Assembly (NCBI RefSeq): GCF_023159225.1
Contig: NC_063172.1
Coordinates: 34,270,832-34,334,831 of the forward strand
Direction: 5' to 3'
DNA length: 64,000 nucleotides
From: Perognathus longimembris pacificus
Taxonomy: Eukaryota; Chordata; Mammalia; Rodentia; Heteromyidae
The notes under the pieces were generated by a model. It saw only the letters and a program-made list of their open reading frames with translations, was not told the origin of the DNA and ran no database searches. The stretch's first letter is position 1. The number at the start of each line of letters is the position of its first letter. Below, piece after piece: positions 11,081-23,877 of this stretch. Made by a program: the position numbers and the translations under genes.

Positions 11081-12616
11081 AGAATGATATTATTTAATGT
11101 TAAATTTTCCTTGCATTTTAGTGTTCAGATCAACTTACAAGACCAAATTTGTTTTATACATACTGGTCTTCTAATATTATACATTTGGTCTTCTAATATT
11201 ATCTATATGTTAATCACTTCCTAATATTTATTCATGTTTCTTTTTTATTCCTAATATTGTTTGTAAATTTTAGTCTGTTCTATCCTGATCACATTTTCTA
11301 TGCTGACTATCTCTTTGGAATCTTTGTTTTCCATTTTATTATTTACTCTTTTTAGTTTATTGTATTCCCCTTTTGTCATGTGAGAGACTTTTCTTTTGTA
11401 GTGTTTACAAAGTTCACTCTTTTAACCTTCTGTCTTTTATAATGTGTGTAGCTACATTTGTTTTTCACATTGCCTTGAAATATAATAAATACATACAGCA
11501 ACATGACTGGAACACCATAACACATAACGTAGAACTTGATGAAACAGAAAGAATATTAACTAACCACTTAAATAACCAAAGTTCTATGTATTTTATTTCA
11601 GTCTATTTCTAGACATTTTTCATTTTAATGTTTTTATACTCTGTGGTCTATTCCATTGAGGAAAGTTGTACTAAGTGGAATCTTCATTTTCCATACTTTC
11701 ATTGCAAGCTTTTTTAATTTAGTTTCGTATTTTGTGCTAACTGCTTTAAGTTAAATTAACTGTCACTGCCAAGCAGTACTTTGATATCTTCTTGAGTGAA
11801 ATGTCTACATAAGGCATTGCACATTTATATAATAATAAATTGGGAATTGGAGATCGGAAGCCAAAACTCTAGTACAAAGTAGAATATCTATTTTTTCCAT
11901 TCTTATTATGGCTCATATCTGAAAAATTGTTATGTCTACCAATTCCCTTATAATAGAAATACTTAATTGTGATTTTTAACATTACATTTTTTGTTTTCCT
12001 GTATTTTCTACAGTAGAATTATATTATTTGTAACCCAATGCTACTCCTCATTAACCTTTTCCACATTATTTTCTCAATTTTATAAACTTAATACTCTTTA
12101 TTGCATTTCTCATAATATAATTAGTTAGCTTTATAAGCATGTAATTTCCATCATAGTTTGTAAATATAAGTTTTAATATCTAAACTGTTCAAGAACTTAC
12201 CAGTTTGAGAAATTCTTACACTAGTGAAGTAGTAATGATATATCACTTGGGACTTAAATATAATGGATGTTTTTAATGTAACTTCTCTGTACAATTTTGT
12301 TTTATACTTTTGGCATCTACTTACTAATAAAGCCATTTTAAAATAAGTATTGCATAATTATGAATCTATTCAAAATAAAATAACCATGAAGGACATTTTG
12401 GTGGCTGCTTTGAGGCATTTGTTTTTCCCTTTATATTTAAACTTACTTCAGTAGCATGTCTTTCATTGGTTTAAAAGATACATTTTAAAATTATGTATTA
12501 CTTTGTATTAAGGTTATTTTAATATTTAACATGTGTTTCCAGACATAAAAAGAGTTAATCTAAGTCTAGCACATATGTTCATGTATACTTTTATAATATT
12601 TTTATTTCTGTGTAGA
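11081..12616. other. Unique AT-rich noncoding DNA
   Basis: No feature recognised. A repeated phrase around 11140-11220 (TCTTCTAATATTAT appears twice) is a short local duplication. Confidence 0.45.
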
Positions 12617-12800
12617 TACTGGAGCTTGAGCTGAGGGGCTCAAGGCTGGTGTTCTACCACTTAACCATACCTCTATTTCTAGCATTTTTTGGGTTAATTG
12701 GTGATAAAAGTCTTGAGAATTTAGCTGTCTAGAATGGCTCCCAACTGCTGTTCTCAAGTCTTAACCTCCTGAGTAGCTAGGATTTCAGGTGTGAGAATTT
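12617..12800 (-). mobile_element. B1-headed SINE, eroded, antisense
   Basis: GCTCAAGGCTGGTGTTCTACC, GGTTAATTGGTGATAAAAGTC, CTTAACCTCCTGAGTAGCTAGG and TTTCAGGTGTGAG in order. Many substitutions. Confidence 0.7.
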
Positions 12801-13265
12801 AGATAATTTGTGAGAAGGTAAGCTTCATGGTTTTGTTAAGTCACCGGTGGTTTATTGCAATTGTATGGCTAAATTAAGTTTCATATATTCTGGTTTACTA
12901 TGTTTCCCTATTATTCTTTATTTTGGCAAGAGGAAAATATTGAGTGTTTTGAAAACTATTTGTGTACTTAACCAGAATGTTCTCTTTTGGTTTAACATTC
13001 CTAGTATAGTCACACTAATGAAACCAAGATATCTAGTCTTTTTGCTCTCTCTATGTCAACTAAGTGACTTTTTCTTGGAGTTAAAAAAATTAATCGGAAA
13101 CCTGATTACATGAAATGATATACAATTAAATGAAATATGAGCATAAATCATACCAGATACTAATGCACATCAAAGAAATTCAGTAAATAATTATCATCTG
13201 TATATTTTATAGTAAAAAATGTGAGAATCATTATTTTAAATTTTGGATTAAAAAACAATAACCAA

Positions 13266-13482
13266 GGGCTGGTAATATGGCCTTTTGGCAAGAGTGCTTG
13301 CCTCCTATACATGAAGCCCTGAGTTCAATTCCCCACCACTACATATACAGAAAACAGCCAGAAGTGGCGCTGTGGCTTAAGTGACAGAGTGCTAACCTTG
13401 AGAAAAAAGAAGCCAGGGACAGTGCTCAGGCCTGAGTACAAGCCCCAGGACTGGCAAAAAACAAAACAAACAAAAAAACCAT
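13266..13482 (+). mobile_element. IDL-Geo SINE, + strand
   Basis: GGGCTGGTAATATGGCC head, B-box-like GAGTTCAATTCC, ACATATACAGAAAACAGCC linker, Geo module with GCTGTGGCTTAAGTG, then a CAAAACAAAC-type tail. Moderately diverged. Confidence 0.9.
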
Positions 13483-13630
13483 ACATATCAGTTCACAATA
13501 ATATCTTCAGCAATTTGGCACATGCAGTTTTTTTTTTTTAATGAATGAATATGTAGTGTTTGCTTACATATTGAAAAGATACGTCTAGTTTCACATCTAG
13601 AATCCTTATTCTCTACTTTCTAAGAATTCT

Positions 13631-13843
13631 TTTTTTTTTTTTTTTTTTTGGCCAGTCCTAGGCCGTGAACTCAGGGCCTGAGCACTGTCCCTGGCTTCAT
13701 TTTTGCTCAAGGCTAGCACTCTGCCACTTGAGCCACAGCGCCACTTCTGGCCATTTTCTGTATATGTGGTGCTGATGAATCGAACCCAGGGCCTCATGTA
13801 TACGAGGCAAGCACTCTTGCCACTAGGCCATATTCCCAGCCCC
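13631..13843 (-). mobile_element. IDL-Geo SINE with 16-bp TSD
   Basis: A T-run of about 20, full Geo and IDL parts, ending CCCAGCCCC. Perfect duplication ACTTTCTAAGAATTCT at 13615-13630 and 13844-13859. Confidence 0.92.
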
Positions 13844-13859
13844 ACTTTCTAAGAATTCT

Positions 13860-15574
13860 GATTTCATTCCAATATCTATCCTTTCATAGCCAGCTATGTG
13901 CTTAAGGGAATAAACCCTATGACTATCTTCAAGAGATACTGACTTAAGAGCAGTCTCTTTTTCTTTGCCACAAAGTAGAAGGTATATCGGTAAGGTATGT
14001 GATAGGTGTAATATATAAATACATATGTTAGTAATGTGATAGGCCTCTATGGGGTACTGAAGATTTTATTTGATTTTATCCCCAGTTGGTCTGTATCAAC
14101 ATAGATTTGTTATATAGGTAGATTTAGTTCAAATGGATTTTATCCATTGTTTCAAATTTTCAAATGCAAAAAGTTTAAAGTATTTTACAAAAGATTAACT
14201 ATAGCAAGTTTACATAAGTGACAATGTATCAAAATTTTCTCTGTGTCAGAGAAGAAAATTACAGATATAAATGCAAACATGTTAGAACTGAATGGACTGG
14301 ATGTTCTGAATTCCACTTGAACATATACTTCCTAGCAGTGGCCACAATGAGCCATTACTTCACTAGAAAGAAGCCTAATTTGACTTTATCTTGATTTGTA
14401 GATAGCATTTTGAAATATAAGAGAACTATGCCTCTTAGGGCAGGAGTAGGGTAAGCATAGAATGATCTGGATATTTTAAGTGCCTAAAACAAGAAAGTCT
14501 TTAAAAATGAAGAATACAAACTATCTGAAAGGACTCTTTGCACTAGCCAAGTTTGAGCCTCAAAGTAGAGTAATGATGTAAATCAATTCTAACTCATGAA
14601 ATAAAACAGTAATCTTTGAATGAATACTGCTATATATATACATATATATAAATGATTAATGAATGCCATATTTCAGAATACTAACTAATAAATGCCGTAG
14701 GCATGATCAAATTAGAAAATCATCATTAGGTAACAAAGATGTCTAGTTGAGAACCAGTAGTTGCAAATTTGTTGTAGAACGAGATATAAATTGTACATAG
14801 TTTTAAAGCTTTATGTAAATATTTACCAACTACAAAATGGATAAGTGCAGAAAGCAGGCAGATCTGACCTTAGTCAGATGATCAGTGTTACCACCACCAG
14901 TTGAGGGCTGCGTGCCAGGAGTCTAACACTTTCATGATGGTGAGTGTAAAAAATAAGGGGGAAACGGAATAAACAAAGTAGTCAGAAAAGAAATAAGAAA
15001 TTTAGGCTTCTCATGCTTCGTAAAATCATTGCTGGACACATGATTGAAGAAATTAGAGATAGGGAAATAGAATATTGGTATATGTTTGAAAGAATGAGCT
15101 GCTCAGTGAGGCCTAGTATGTAGTGTGGAAAAACAAAGGGAATTACCAAACACCAGAATTTTGCAGACAGACAGAGGAAGAGTGCTTATAAAGGAGGTCA
15201 AGAAAAACAATTGAGACATAGGGATAGAATCAAGAGAGTGTTCCCATGGCAACTAGTGGCCTAAAGTTTTAGGACAGAGTACTCAATTTTAAAGTTAGTA
15301 TTATGTATCTCACGTCTTCTTTTGTGTTCTCATATCTGATGCAGGTATTATCCAAAATATTCTGTTTCCTGAAACTCAGGTATCCCTTAGAGTGAATTCT
15401 ACTTTTTTATCTTGCAATGTCTAATGAAAATAAGATTAGGTGAATTATGATGTGTGGTAAAATGTCCTTGCCTGTTTCATAGTTGAAGCAAGGGGATCTC
15501 TTAGTTGTTCTGAGACAATCTTACATTTTGTACTTGGTGTCATGTCACCCCATTTGAAAGTGTTTCAATTTGGG
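13860..15574. other. Unique noncoding DNA
   Basis: No gene or repeat recognised apart from a short TATA/CATA run near 14633-14650. Confidence 0.45.
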
Positions 15575-15688
15575 GAAGTGGTGCTGTGGCTCAAAGTGGT
15601 AGAGCATTAGCCTTGAGAAAAAAGAGCTCAGGGACAACACTCACGCCCTGAGTTCAAGCCCCACAATCTACCAAAACAAAACAAAGGA
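15575..15688 (+). mobile_element. Solitary Geo module (right half only)
   Basis: GAAGTGGTGCTGTGGCTCAAAG..GTAGAGCATTAGCCTTGAG, then CCCTGAGTTCAAGCCCCAC and a CAAAACAAAAC tail. No ID or B1 head precedes it, so this is either a 5'-truncated copy or an independently mobilised right monomer. Confidence 0.8.
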
Positions 15689-16240
15689 ACAAAGTGATTC
15701 AGTTTGAATGATATACTCTATGGTAACCCTATTATATGTCTCTGTTAACAGGATTATCTCCTAGCCAGTTCTTGATACTGACTGTTCTTTAACCAAATCC
15801 TATTCTCCTTTCTTCTTATACTTCTGAACCAGTTCTCTAATAACCCATATCCATGTTTCCTAAATTTGATGTGAAGAGGGTCTTCATGGGATAATTGTAC
15901 AGAATTTGAAATGTTGGACAGGTCCCATTGGGAAATGTGCTCAATTTTGTGTTGGGTACTGACAAGCTCCATTAGGACTCAGAGAAGCTTTCAGTAGACT
16001 TTATAAATTTAATAATGTGTTTTCCTAAAACTACTGCCTTTTGGAATTTATTCTTGTGTGTTTCAATGTACATGAATGTATACTAGGAAAATAAATAATT
16101 TAACTTTGAATTAGCCAAATTGGGGTATATATATATTGTGACAGAATTCATCTATACTGAACATTTATTAGAAATTTATATTTAAATGAATTTAACATTT
16201 GTCAGAAAAGAAAAGAAAAAACAAACAAACAAACAACAGT

Positions 16241-16472
16241 AGCCAGGCACTGGTAGATCATGCCTATAATTCTAGCTACCTAGAAGCCTGAGATCTGAGG
16301 ATCCTGACTCTAAGCCAGCCTGGGCAGGAAAGTCAGTGGTGAGGCTTTTATCTTCAATTAACCACCAGAAAACCAGAAGTGGAGCTGTGGCTCAGTGATA
16401 GAGTGCTACCCTTGAGCAAAAGAATTCAGGGAAAGTGCCCAGGCCCTCAGTTCAACCCCCATTACTGGCCAA
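16241..16472 (+). mobile_element. B1-headed SINE with Geo module, + strand
   Basis: AGCCAGGCACTGGTAGATCATGCC (7SL/B1-type start), GCCTGAGATCTGAGGATC, linker ATCTTCAATTAACCACCAGAAAACC, then Geo GAAGTGGAGCTGTGGCTCAG and CAGTTCAACCCCC. It is preceded by a CAAA-rich run and its tail has become a TA/CA microsatellite. Confidence 0.85.
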
Positions 16473-16554
16473 CTATATATATATATGTACATACTACATA
16501 CATACATACACATACACACACCTATATACACACATATATGTATCATATATATAT
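16473..16554. repeat. Compound (TA)n/(CATA)n/(CA)n microsatellite
   Basis: Grown at the 3' end of the SINE at 16241-16472. Confidence 0.9.
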
Positions 16555-16663
16555 TTTTTCTGCATTTCGGAGTAATTAGTGAAAGTTTTGTGATAATTAG
16601 CACAATCCTTGGCTTCATGTATTTCTCTTAATAGAACTCAATTTAAAGGGATTATAGGTAGTA

Positions 16664-16728
16664 GCCCTGTTCCCTCCCTCCCTTGCCTTCTTTTCCTACT
16701 TCCCTCCTTTCTTCTTTCCTTCTTTTTA
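16664..16728. repeat. Polypyrimidine tract
   Basis: CCCTCCCTTCC/TTCTTTCC-rich, probably the expanded A/G tail of the adjacent minus-strand ID SINE. Confidence 0.75.
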
Positions 16729-16732
16729 ACCT

Positions 16733-16813
16733 TCTCCCTGGTGCTAGATATTAAATTCAGAGGCTTGTGCATGCCGATTAAGAACTCTTCCAATGAGCTA
16801 TATCCCCTGCTCT
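16733..16813 (-). mobile_element. Lone ID-type SINE relic, antisense
   Basis: On the minus strand it reads GGGGATATAGCTCATTGG, then AGAGTTCTTAATCGGCATGC, then GCCTCTGAATTTAATATC: the ID order of A box, anticodon-loop region and B box. It carries no Geo or B1 part. Confidence 0.65.
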
Positions 16814-17119
16814 ATAATCTTGTTTTCACTCTCTCTCATAAATAAAAAGTTTCAAAATGTTACATAGTAGCCAAAGTATGTAAGAAACTGACCTTTCTCA
16901 AGCTGAGACTCCCTTCCCATTCTTCTTCACTCATTAAGCTCCTGTGTGCAGTGGTAAATGCTGCCCACCTTACTGATTTTAGGTCAGAATTATAGAAATC
17001 TGTTTTGTCCATTTTTAGATATGTTTATCTTCTTACATTAGCACTTTGTATTAGTAAAACAAGGTTCTTCAGTTTTATTTGTTTGGTGTCATATTATTAT
17101 AGTCCTTAATAACTTTTTT

Positions 17120-17318
17120 TTTTTTTTCCCCAGTCCTAGGGCTTGGACTCAGGGCCTGAGCACTGTCCCTGGCTTCTTTTTGCTCAAGGCTAACACTCTG
17201 CCACTTGAGCCACAGCGCCACTTCTGGCCTTTTCTATATATGTGGTGCTGAGGAATCGAACCCAGGGCTTCATGTATACGAGGCAAGCACTCTTGCCACT
17301 TGGCCATATTCCCAGCCC
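17120..17318 (-). mobile_element. IDL-Geo SINE with 16-bp TSD
   Basis: T-tract, CCCCAGTCCTAGGGCTTGG, Geo then IDL to CCCAGCCC. The direct repeat CCTTAATAACTTTTTT lies at 17104-17119 and 17319-17334. Read on the element strand the site begins AAAAAAG after TTTC, as expected for L1 endonuclease. Confidence 0.9.
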
Positions 17319-17334
17319 CCTTAATAACTTTTTT

Positions 17335-18716
17335 GAAAGAAGAATTTATATGAGAAAATAACCTTTACTTGAAGGATGGTGTAATTTGTGTAGCTTTTAA
17401 AATGTGATGACTATATGTTCATAGTTGTTAGACCAATCCTAGCCTAACCAATCTATCTCCTTTTGCAAATAGAATATAGGAAATTAACTCAAGTGAATTT
17501 CCTGTTTATTAAAGTAAAACCTAGCTGAATTGTAATGATTATCTTCCTATTTGGAAAAATGATCACTTATTAGTAATTATCTCCCTTAGTTGGCTTCTCA
17601 GATTTGAAGTGTCTCTTCCTTTTATATTTGTTCAGAGTTCAGAATTTATAAAGCAATTTCAGGGAACCCAGCTAGTACAGCACCCGCCTCCCCCAGTGTT
17701 GAGTGTTGTTGATTGGTACATACAAGGCAGCTCTTTGTCTATTCTGGGCAGTATAAATTTAATGTGTTGTTTTCAAGTATGTCATGTGTCCAGATGCCAC
17801 AACAATCTGTGCATTAAAAAGGCATTGAAATGAAAGTAAGTAAAATATCTGTGGGTAATTTTTGGTGGGAGCTGTGAGATTTGCAATACAATTATGTTTG
17901 TGTCAACTAATTTTATTAGGCTTAAGGAAAAACAAGTGCATTGTTTTCTTATGGCATTTAGAAACATTTTATCATGTAGATTTTTAACATTCCACCCTTT
18001 CCCCCTACTCCATATCTCATTATTCTTTCAATGTTACCTATTTCTGTTATGACAGTGCTATCTGCTTAGCCCAATATTTTGCCAAGTATGGCCCATGACT
18101 ACTTGAGTTTGAAAACTCAGACCAGAGTTGGTGCTTGCTAAAAAATCTTAACTCCTGCCCCGTTTTACTACTGACTATTTCTGAAGGGTGAGGCTTTGGA
18201 TTTTGCTTTTCACTGCCATTCAAGTAAAAATTCACTTTTCTGCTGGTCTTATTCTTCCATCTAAGCTGTCTCAAAATTCTAAATAGTTAAAATACCAAAT
18301 ATCATTTTTTTAACAGCTGTGTTGCTCTGTCAAGGACTTTCCTTTGGGATTTACTAGGTTTTCTTTTTCTTATTATTTTCCTTGTCTGTAATTATTCAGC
18401 CTTCCATAATTTCTAAGCTTATCTAAAAGTATCTAATTTAGTAACTTACTACATTGAAAACCAAACAACAACAACAAAAATTCTTTTAATGGTTTCCTAT
18501 TGTATTCTGGAATAGCCTATCAGCATTTAAATAAAAAGTCAGCTGATCATTGAAAGCTTCCAGTGTATGCCTGCTGCCCAAACCAAGCTTTGCTATCCAC
18601 CACAGATGGAGGAAGATCTCTTGGTTCCTCCTGAAGCTTCGTAACTACTTACAACAGTCTTTCTCAAAAGCTAGCATTTAGAAGGTTTACAGGTGTACAT
18701 TCATGTTAAAAAGAAA
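17335..18716. other. Mostly unique noncoding DNA
   Basis: No gene recognised. 18480-18560 (TGGTTTCCTATTGTATTCTGG) faintly resembles LINE-2 but is too short to call. Confidence 0.45.
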
Positions 18717-18885
18717 AGCAGCAGTTCTCAAATTTGAGGATCATAAGATTTATCTGGGAAATCTAAAAAGAAAACAAGACAGGAAATCTGTGACTTAAGT
18801 TACTGAGACACTATTTGTTAAGGGCCATGATAGCGCTCAGCCATTTGTATTCTTATGAGCATTCCAGAAGAGCCTGATGATTTAA
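18717..18885. mobile_element. MER5A-like hAT (Charlie) DNA transposon relic
   Basis: GCAGCAGTTCTCAAATTTGAGG start, TTATCTGGGAAATCTAAAA, ATTTGTATTCTTATGAGCATTCC, and GAAGAGCCTGATGAT follow the MER5A order as I remember it. Heavily eroded. Confidence 0.5.
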
Positions 18886-20001
18886 CAAATGGGCACATTT
18901 TCACAAATTCTAGGTGACACCTTCTACTTGCTCCTAGTGAATAGGTACATAGTGAATATGTACACTTAAGTAGACTCTTAAGATATGAAGCTTTCTTCTG
19001 AGGTGTTGAGTTCCTGCCTGTTGACCTTTCCCAAAGTGACTGGAGATTTCTCTATTTACCCAAGGCACAGCTATCTCCTAAGAGGCCCTAGAATTCAACA
19101 GAATTTCGAGATAAAGCTTGTTCAAGATACCATACCTTTCTGTTTTTTTTTTTTTTAACTCATTTTCTAATATAACTCATTTGGACATATGTCCTTCTGT
19201 TAACACTTACCTTCCTCATATTGTGCTGTGATTTGCATTCTTCATGAAATAATCTGCTCATATTCCTTCCCCTCAGTATATTTTTAACACTCTGTCCATC
19301 CACAAGCATTTCACTTTCACCTTTTAAGTTTAACCTGATTCTTGTATAGACTCCACTTCCCAGAAGTTTTTTCTTTTCTTTAGCTTTATGTACACCCATT
19401 GTTATATGGGAACTCAATTAGCAAGATACAGAGAAGTCACATTTTGAGAGTGTGAATTAGGAATCTTCATATTAGAAAGCTGGCACTGCAGGTGGGCTAG
19501 TGTCTCAAAGAACCTGAAGCCCCTAGTGCAGGTATTACAAATATTATAAAGGCAAAAAGTACATCAAGGCAAATGTCACATGATATAGGGAGGAGCAGAG
19601 CTTGTCTTACTAAAGCAAGCTTTCTAGGGGGCACAATCAAGGGCAAACAAGGGCAAGTATTCTCTGGAACAAAACTGTCCTGGAGCTAAACAACTCATGA
19701 CACACCTGCAGTTCAAAGAACATCAGCTCTATAGTGCTTAACAACCAACCCACAACACAGCTGCAGATCTAAGAAAGTCCTATATCACCTCTAGAATTTG
19801 GAACTGGTTGAAAATTCCCCATCATTTATTAAGGTGCCAAAATGGTGCCAAGGACAAGATAGCATTACTTAGATCCAGTGTCCATATTTCACTATGAATC
19901 AAGAGATTGGTTATTTCCATATGCTACTTCAAGCTCATTTAGTTTTCCATATGCAATTCCTAGAATATTTACTTTTCTCACTTGTATTTACAAGTGAAAA
20001 C
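18886..20001. other. Unclassified noncoding DNA
   Basis: 19440-19870 has a different, more GC-balanced texture and may be an old interspersed repeat, but I cannot name it. No coding signal. Confidence 0.4.
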
Positions 20002-20445
20002 TTCAGCCAGGGACTCATAGCTGTTATCCCAGGTAAATGGAGTCAGAGAATGGAAGGATTGTGATTGTAGGCTAACTGGCAGAAAAATGTATGAGACCAC
20101 ATCTCAACCCATAGGGTGGGCAAGTGATGCTCATCAGCCATCCTGAATTATGTAGGTGGCTGAGAACAGGAGGATCACATTTCCACATCAGCCCAGGCAG
20201 ACAAAAAAGTCTACATGATCCCATTTCAACAACTTAAAGCTGGACACATTGGCATGCCCCTATTATCCAAATTGTGATAGGAAACTTGAAAAAGTCAGTC
20301 TGAGGTCCAGATGAATGCCTAGACAGAAAATGAGAAGCTATCCCCAAAAGATTAGAGAAGAGGGGGCTAGAAAAATATCTCAGTAGTAGAAAGAGGTGTG
20401 AAATCCTGAGTTCAGATGCTACTACTGCAAAACAAACAAAAATCT
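20002..20445 (+). mobile_element. Old multimeric B1-like SINE cluster ending in an ID-like unit
   Basis: Three successive B1/7SL-like units start near 20002 (AGCCAGGGACTCATAGCTGT), 20120 (GTGATGCTCATCAGCC) and 20237 (AAGCTGGACACATTGGC). Then comes an ID-like unit near 20365 (GGGGGCTAGAAAAATATCTC, later CTGAGTTCAGATGC) and an A-rich tail with CAAAC. All are diverged. Confidence 0.5.
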
Positions 20446-20575
20446 GAAATAAATTAAGATATATTAAATAAAAATTTCAGATATTCCTTTGAACTACAGT
20501 TTCCTCTATTCTCTTTTGTTTTCTGTCCTCAGTCTTCCTCAGTCTTTCTTTCTGCCCAAGCCTAAATCATGCCTC

Positions 20576-20614
20576 TGTATGTGTGTGCGTGTGTGCGTGT
20601 GTATGTGTGTGTGT
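20576..20614. repeat. Imperfect (TG)n microsatellite
   Basis: GTATGTGTGTGCG units with GC interruptions. Confidence 0.9.
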
Positions 20615-21059
20615 TAAACCTACTGCTGCTCCCTTATTCTGTGCTATGCTTGTTCTGTAACCTCCTCTTACTCTATCCATTCCTGTTTACTTGGGAGTAC
20701 TGATCAATTTATTTTTTTTAAACCTTTTTCCTGTTATTGTCCTCTTCCTTTAAAAAATCAGTTCCTTTTTAGCTGTTATTTGGATTGACACAAATTTCTG
20801 CCTTTATTCAGAAATAAGCCAAGCCTCAAGACTAAAAACGGTGTAACAAAAACCCAAACAAAAAACACCTCCCAGTTTGCAGTTCCTCTCTACTTCCTAA
20901 CATCATACTCCCTCTTTTTACATACTTTGTAATAGACATTTCCTATTTCTGTTTTCTCACCTTTTTCTCATTCTTTGGTCTGTAGGAAGTAGGCTTTCAA
21001 GGTATAAATGCTAGGGAAAAAGCAGATATCAGCCTTGTCAAATAATGACACAAGGCCAC

Positions 21060-21930
21060 ATGAAACTGATGAGTACCCATTTAATTTGGGTCCAAAGAAG
21101 GCATCCTTTCTTTCAGCACATTTTTGAGATTTATCTCTGTTGTTATACATCTGGGTAGTGCCCCCCTTGGGGAATAATAATGCACTGTGAATAAACCACA
21201 GTCTATCAGTTCTTCTGTTGATCAACCTTAGAGCTGTTTCAAACTTTGCTATTGTGAATAAAGCGATGGGAATAAAGCAACAGTGATCATTCCTGCACAA
21301 AACCTTTTTTGGGGAGACCATATGTGTTGATACCCCTAGATAAGCAGTGGAGTTACCAATATTTGACTTGGTGAGGAACTGCCAAACAATTTTCTAAAGT
21401 GGTTGTGTGATTTTACACTCCAACACTTTTAGCTCCTTATACCATCTTTAATACTTGTGCATGAGATCTTTGTTATCTGAAACATTCTAGTGGGTGTGTA
21501 GTGGTATCTTCATTCTATTGTAATTTGAATGTTGTTGAAAATTTTTATCAATATTGATAAGAATTTTTAAAATATATATCATTATCTTTGTGTATTATCT
21601 TTGCTTTTTTACTCAAACCTGTTCCACCCTTTTTGAAAAAATGTATATTTTCGAGTAGTTTTTTTAATATATTTTAGATTTTTTTGTCACATGTGTTTAT
21701 TATAAATATTTCTTGACTCTAACACATATTTTACTAGTATAGTTGATGAGTAAAATTAATTTGGATTTATCATAAATCATCCTTTTATGTTTCATGTTAT
21801 TTCTATTATAAGAAATATTTTGTCTTCAAGGCTATAAGTAAAACCTCTTTTCTTCCCTAGTAGTTTTATTGTTTTAGCTCTTTTGCTCAGGTCTATGATT
21901 GTTTCACAATTTAGTTCTCTATCTAGTTTA
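21060..21930 (-). mobile_element. Ancient L1M ORF2 relic, antisense
   Basis: + strand phrases in the correct order: AAACTTTGCTATTGTGAATAAAG, GAGGAACTGCCAAACAATTTTC, AAAGTGGTTGTGTGATTTTACAC, CATTCTAGTGGGTGTGTAGTGG, and later TAGTTTTATTGTTTTAGCTC. No open frame. Confidence 0.7.
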
Positions 21931-21934
21931 TCCT

Positions 21935-23877
21935 GATTCCTCATGAGCAAAGTCTGAGTAATACTCATTAGAGGTCACTGTAAGATGCATTATTAAAAGA
22001 CAGGTTCACCAGTGGGATGGATTGAAAGGACATTTAAAGCAAATCGAAGGGTATGAGTGAATTCATGAAAATTTGATGGTACTTGTTGAACTAAATGCCG
22101 AATTTGACAGCACACTAGAATGTGAGTAGACAATAAATGAAATTCTCAGATCATTAGTAAGGATTATTTTCCCTTTTTTTCTAGAAAATGTGCTAGATCT
22201 GCATGATTGAAGTCCATTAGTTACATAACAAGTTTGAAATTTTAGTAGTCTGAAAAGAGTGAAGGTGTCAACAAGATGAAGAACACTTTTTTTTTGCTAA
22301 ACCTTCTATTCTAAGCATCTGTCATGAAGTTATTATTTTCATGATTGCTTCTCGTTTTGATTCAGCCATTCCAAATATCTTTTCTGCCTAATAATAACTT
22401 CATATTGAACTAAGAACTTTCTTAGGTGAGGGTCTTTCTTTAGCCTTAAAAACTATGATAATTATTTTTATTTTCCTGTGGTCATGGGTTGAATCTTTTA
22501 ATAACCTCTGTTTTGATATGTATTGAAATGTCACAATCTGGGTTTAATGCTTTTTCTGGAAGCAGAGACATATGTGAAGGCTTTGGTTTGAGCTTTTTAC
22601 TTCTTTACTTGTTCTTTCTGGATTTCATAGAAAAGGTATAAATGAACAATAAAATATCTCCATTGAAATGTGATTGATTATGACTATGTTTATTTTTAAA
22701 CATTATGTATGATGCTTAAAAATACATATGGACAAAAACATGTGATATTGGAAAAGTAGATATGGAAATAGTACTGTTTCAATTCAGGCTAGAAAGCATA
22801 CTAAAAACAAACATGCTATTTTCCAAAGTTCTAGAGTTTAAAATTTTAATTAAAATTTAGCTATAAATTATTCCAATATGTAATTTAAGTATGAAATGAA
22901 ATTAGCATCCTTTCTTCTTTAAATATGTGTTATTAAGTTTCAAGATTGTTAAAAACTTCTCTGATGATTTAATCTAAAATCATTCCTACAGCAAAGTTCA
23001 TAAATAATAAATACTATCTCATTAATCCATATTTTAGTTTAGCTGGGTCTCAGATCAAGTTAATTCCTCAGGGAATCCAGTGTTCTTTATAAAAGAAGGT
23101 GATGAGATATAATCTCTAAGGGATTAAATTGTGAAAACAATCTAGGTATTGTACATGCTAATATAAATCTGTTATTCCCTTTCCACATCTATCACAACAC
23201 ATTTTAAATTGTGGCTGATCTAATATGCAAATAGCTGTCTTATTAGAAATCGTGGCTGTATGTGCTAATGTCTCCCTGGATTTCTTGAGAGTTTGCTATC
23301 TAACCATCAAAGCAATAGAAATGAAAGATGATTACTGTAAGGCTTTGAAGAACAAAGAAAAGTCAGAACATTTCAGAGGTTCTAGCGGACTGAAGCATTG
23401 ACAGTTTACACTGCTTTAGATAAGTTACAGTGGTATCAATGTGTTTATTAGTAAAGTAAAATATGTATATTTTTACCTCCTTGAATTTTCTGTAGCTCAC
23501 AAAATATAAGTCATTTTCATAGTATGTTTTCCTAAGGCATTTTTTTTGTTTCATTTAAGTAAAAGGATTTTTGGGGAATTATTTTATTTTGCTTAAATGA
23601 TAGAATATAATAACTTGAAACACAAGATTACAGTTGTATTTTTGAAATTTTAATTAAATACGATCAAAATACTAAAAGGACTAAGTACAAAATTTAAAAG
23701 CCATTCTCTCATCTGTCTCCTTTTTTGAGAAATTCTTTAATGATTTTATATTTATAAACCATCATTTATAAAGAGCCTCATAGAAATTTATATTTATCAC
23801 TTTTTTATCTTTTCATTTTTTCAAGTTTTGTAATATAAATCGCATTTACAGCATTATGCTTGAATTTTGTTCTTGGT
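21935..23877. other. Unique AT-rich noncoding DNA
   Basis: No gene or repeat recognised. Confidence 0.45.

Noticed and set aside
19440..19870. A possible LTR of an endogenous retrovirus
   Set aside because: No TG...CA ends, primer-binding site or poly(A) signal layout could be established.
20968..21321. A 117-codon minus frame
   Set aside because: Part of it overlaps an antisense L1M relic and the rest shows no known protein motif.
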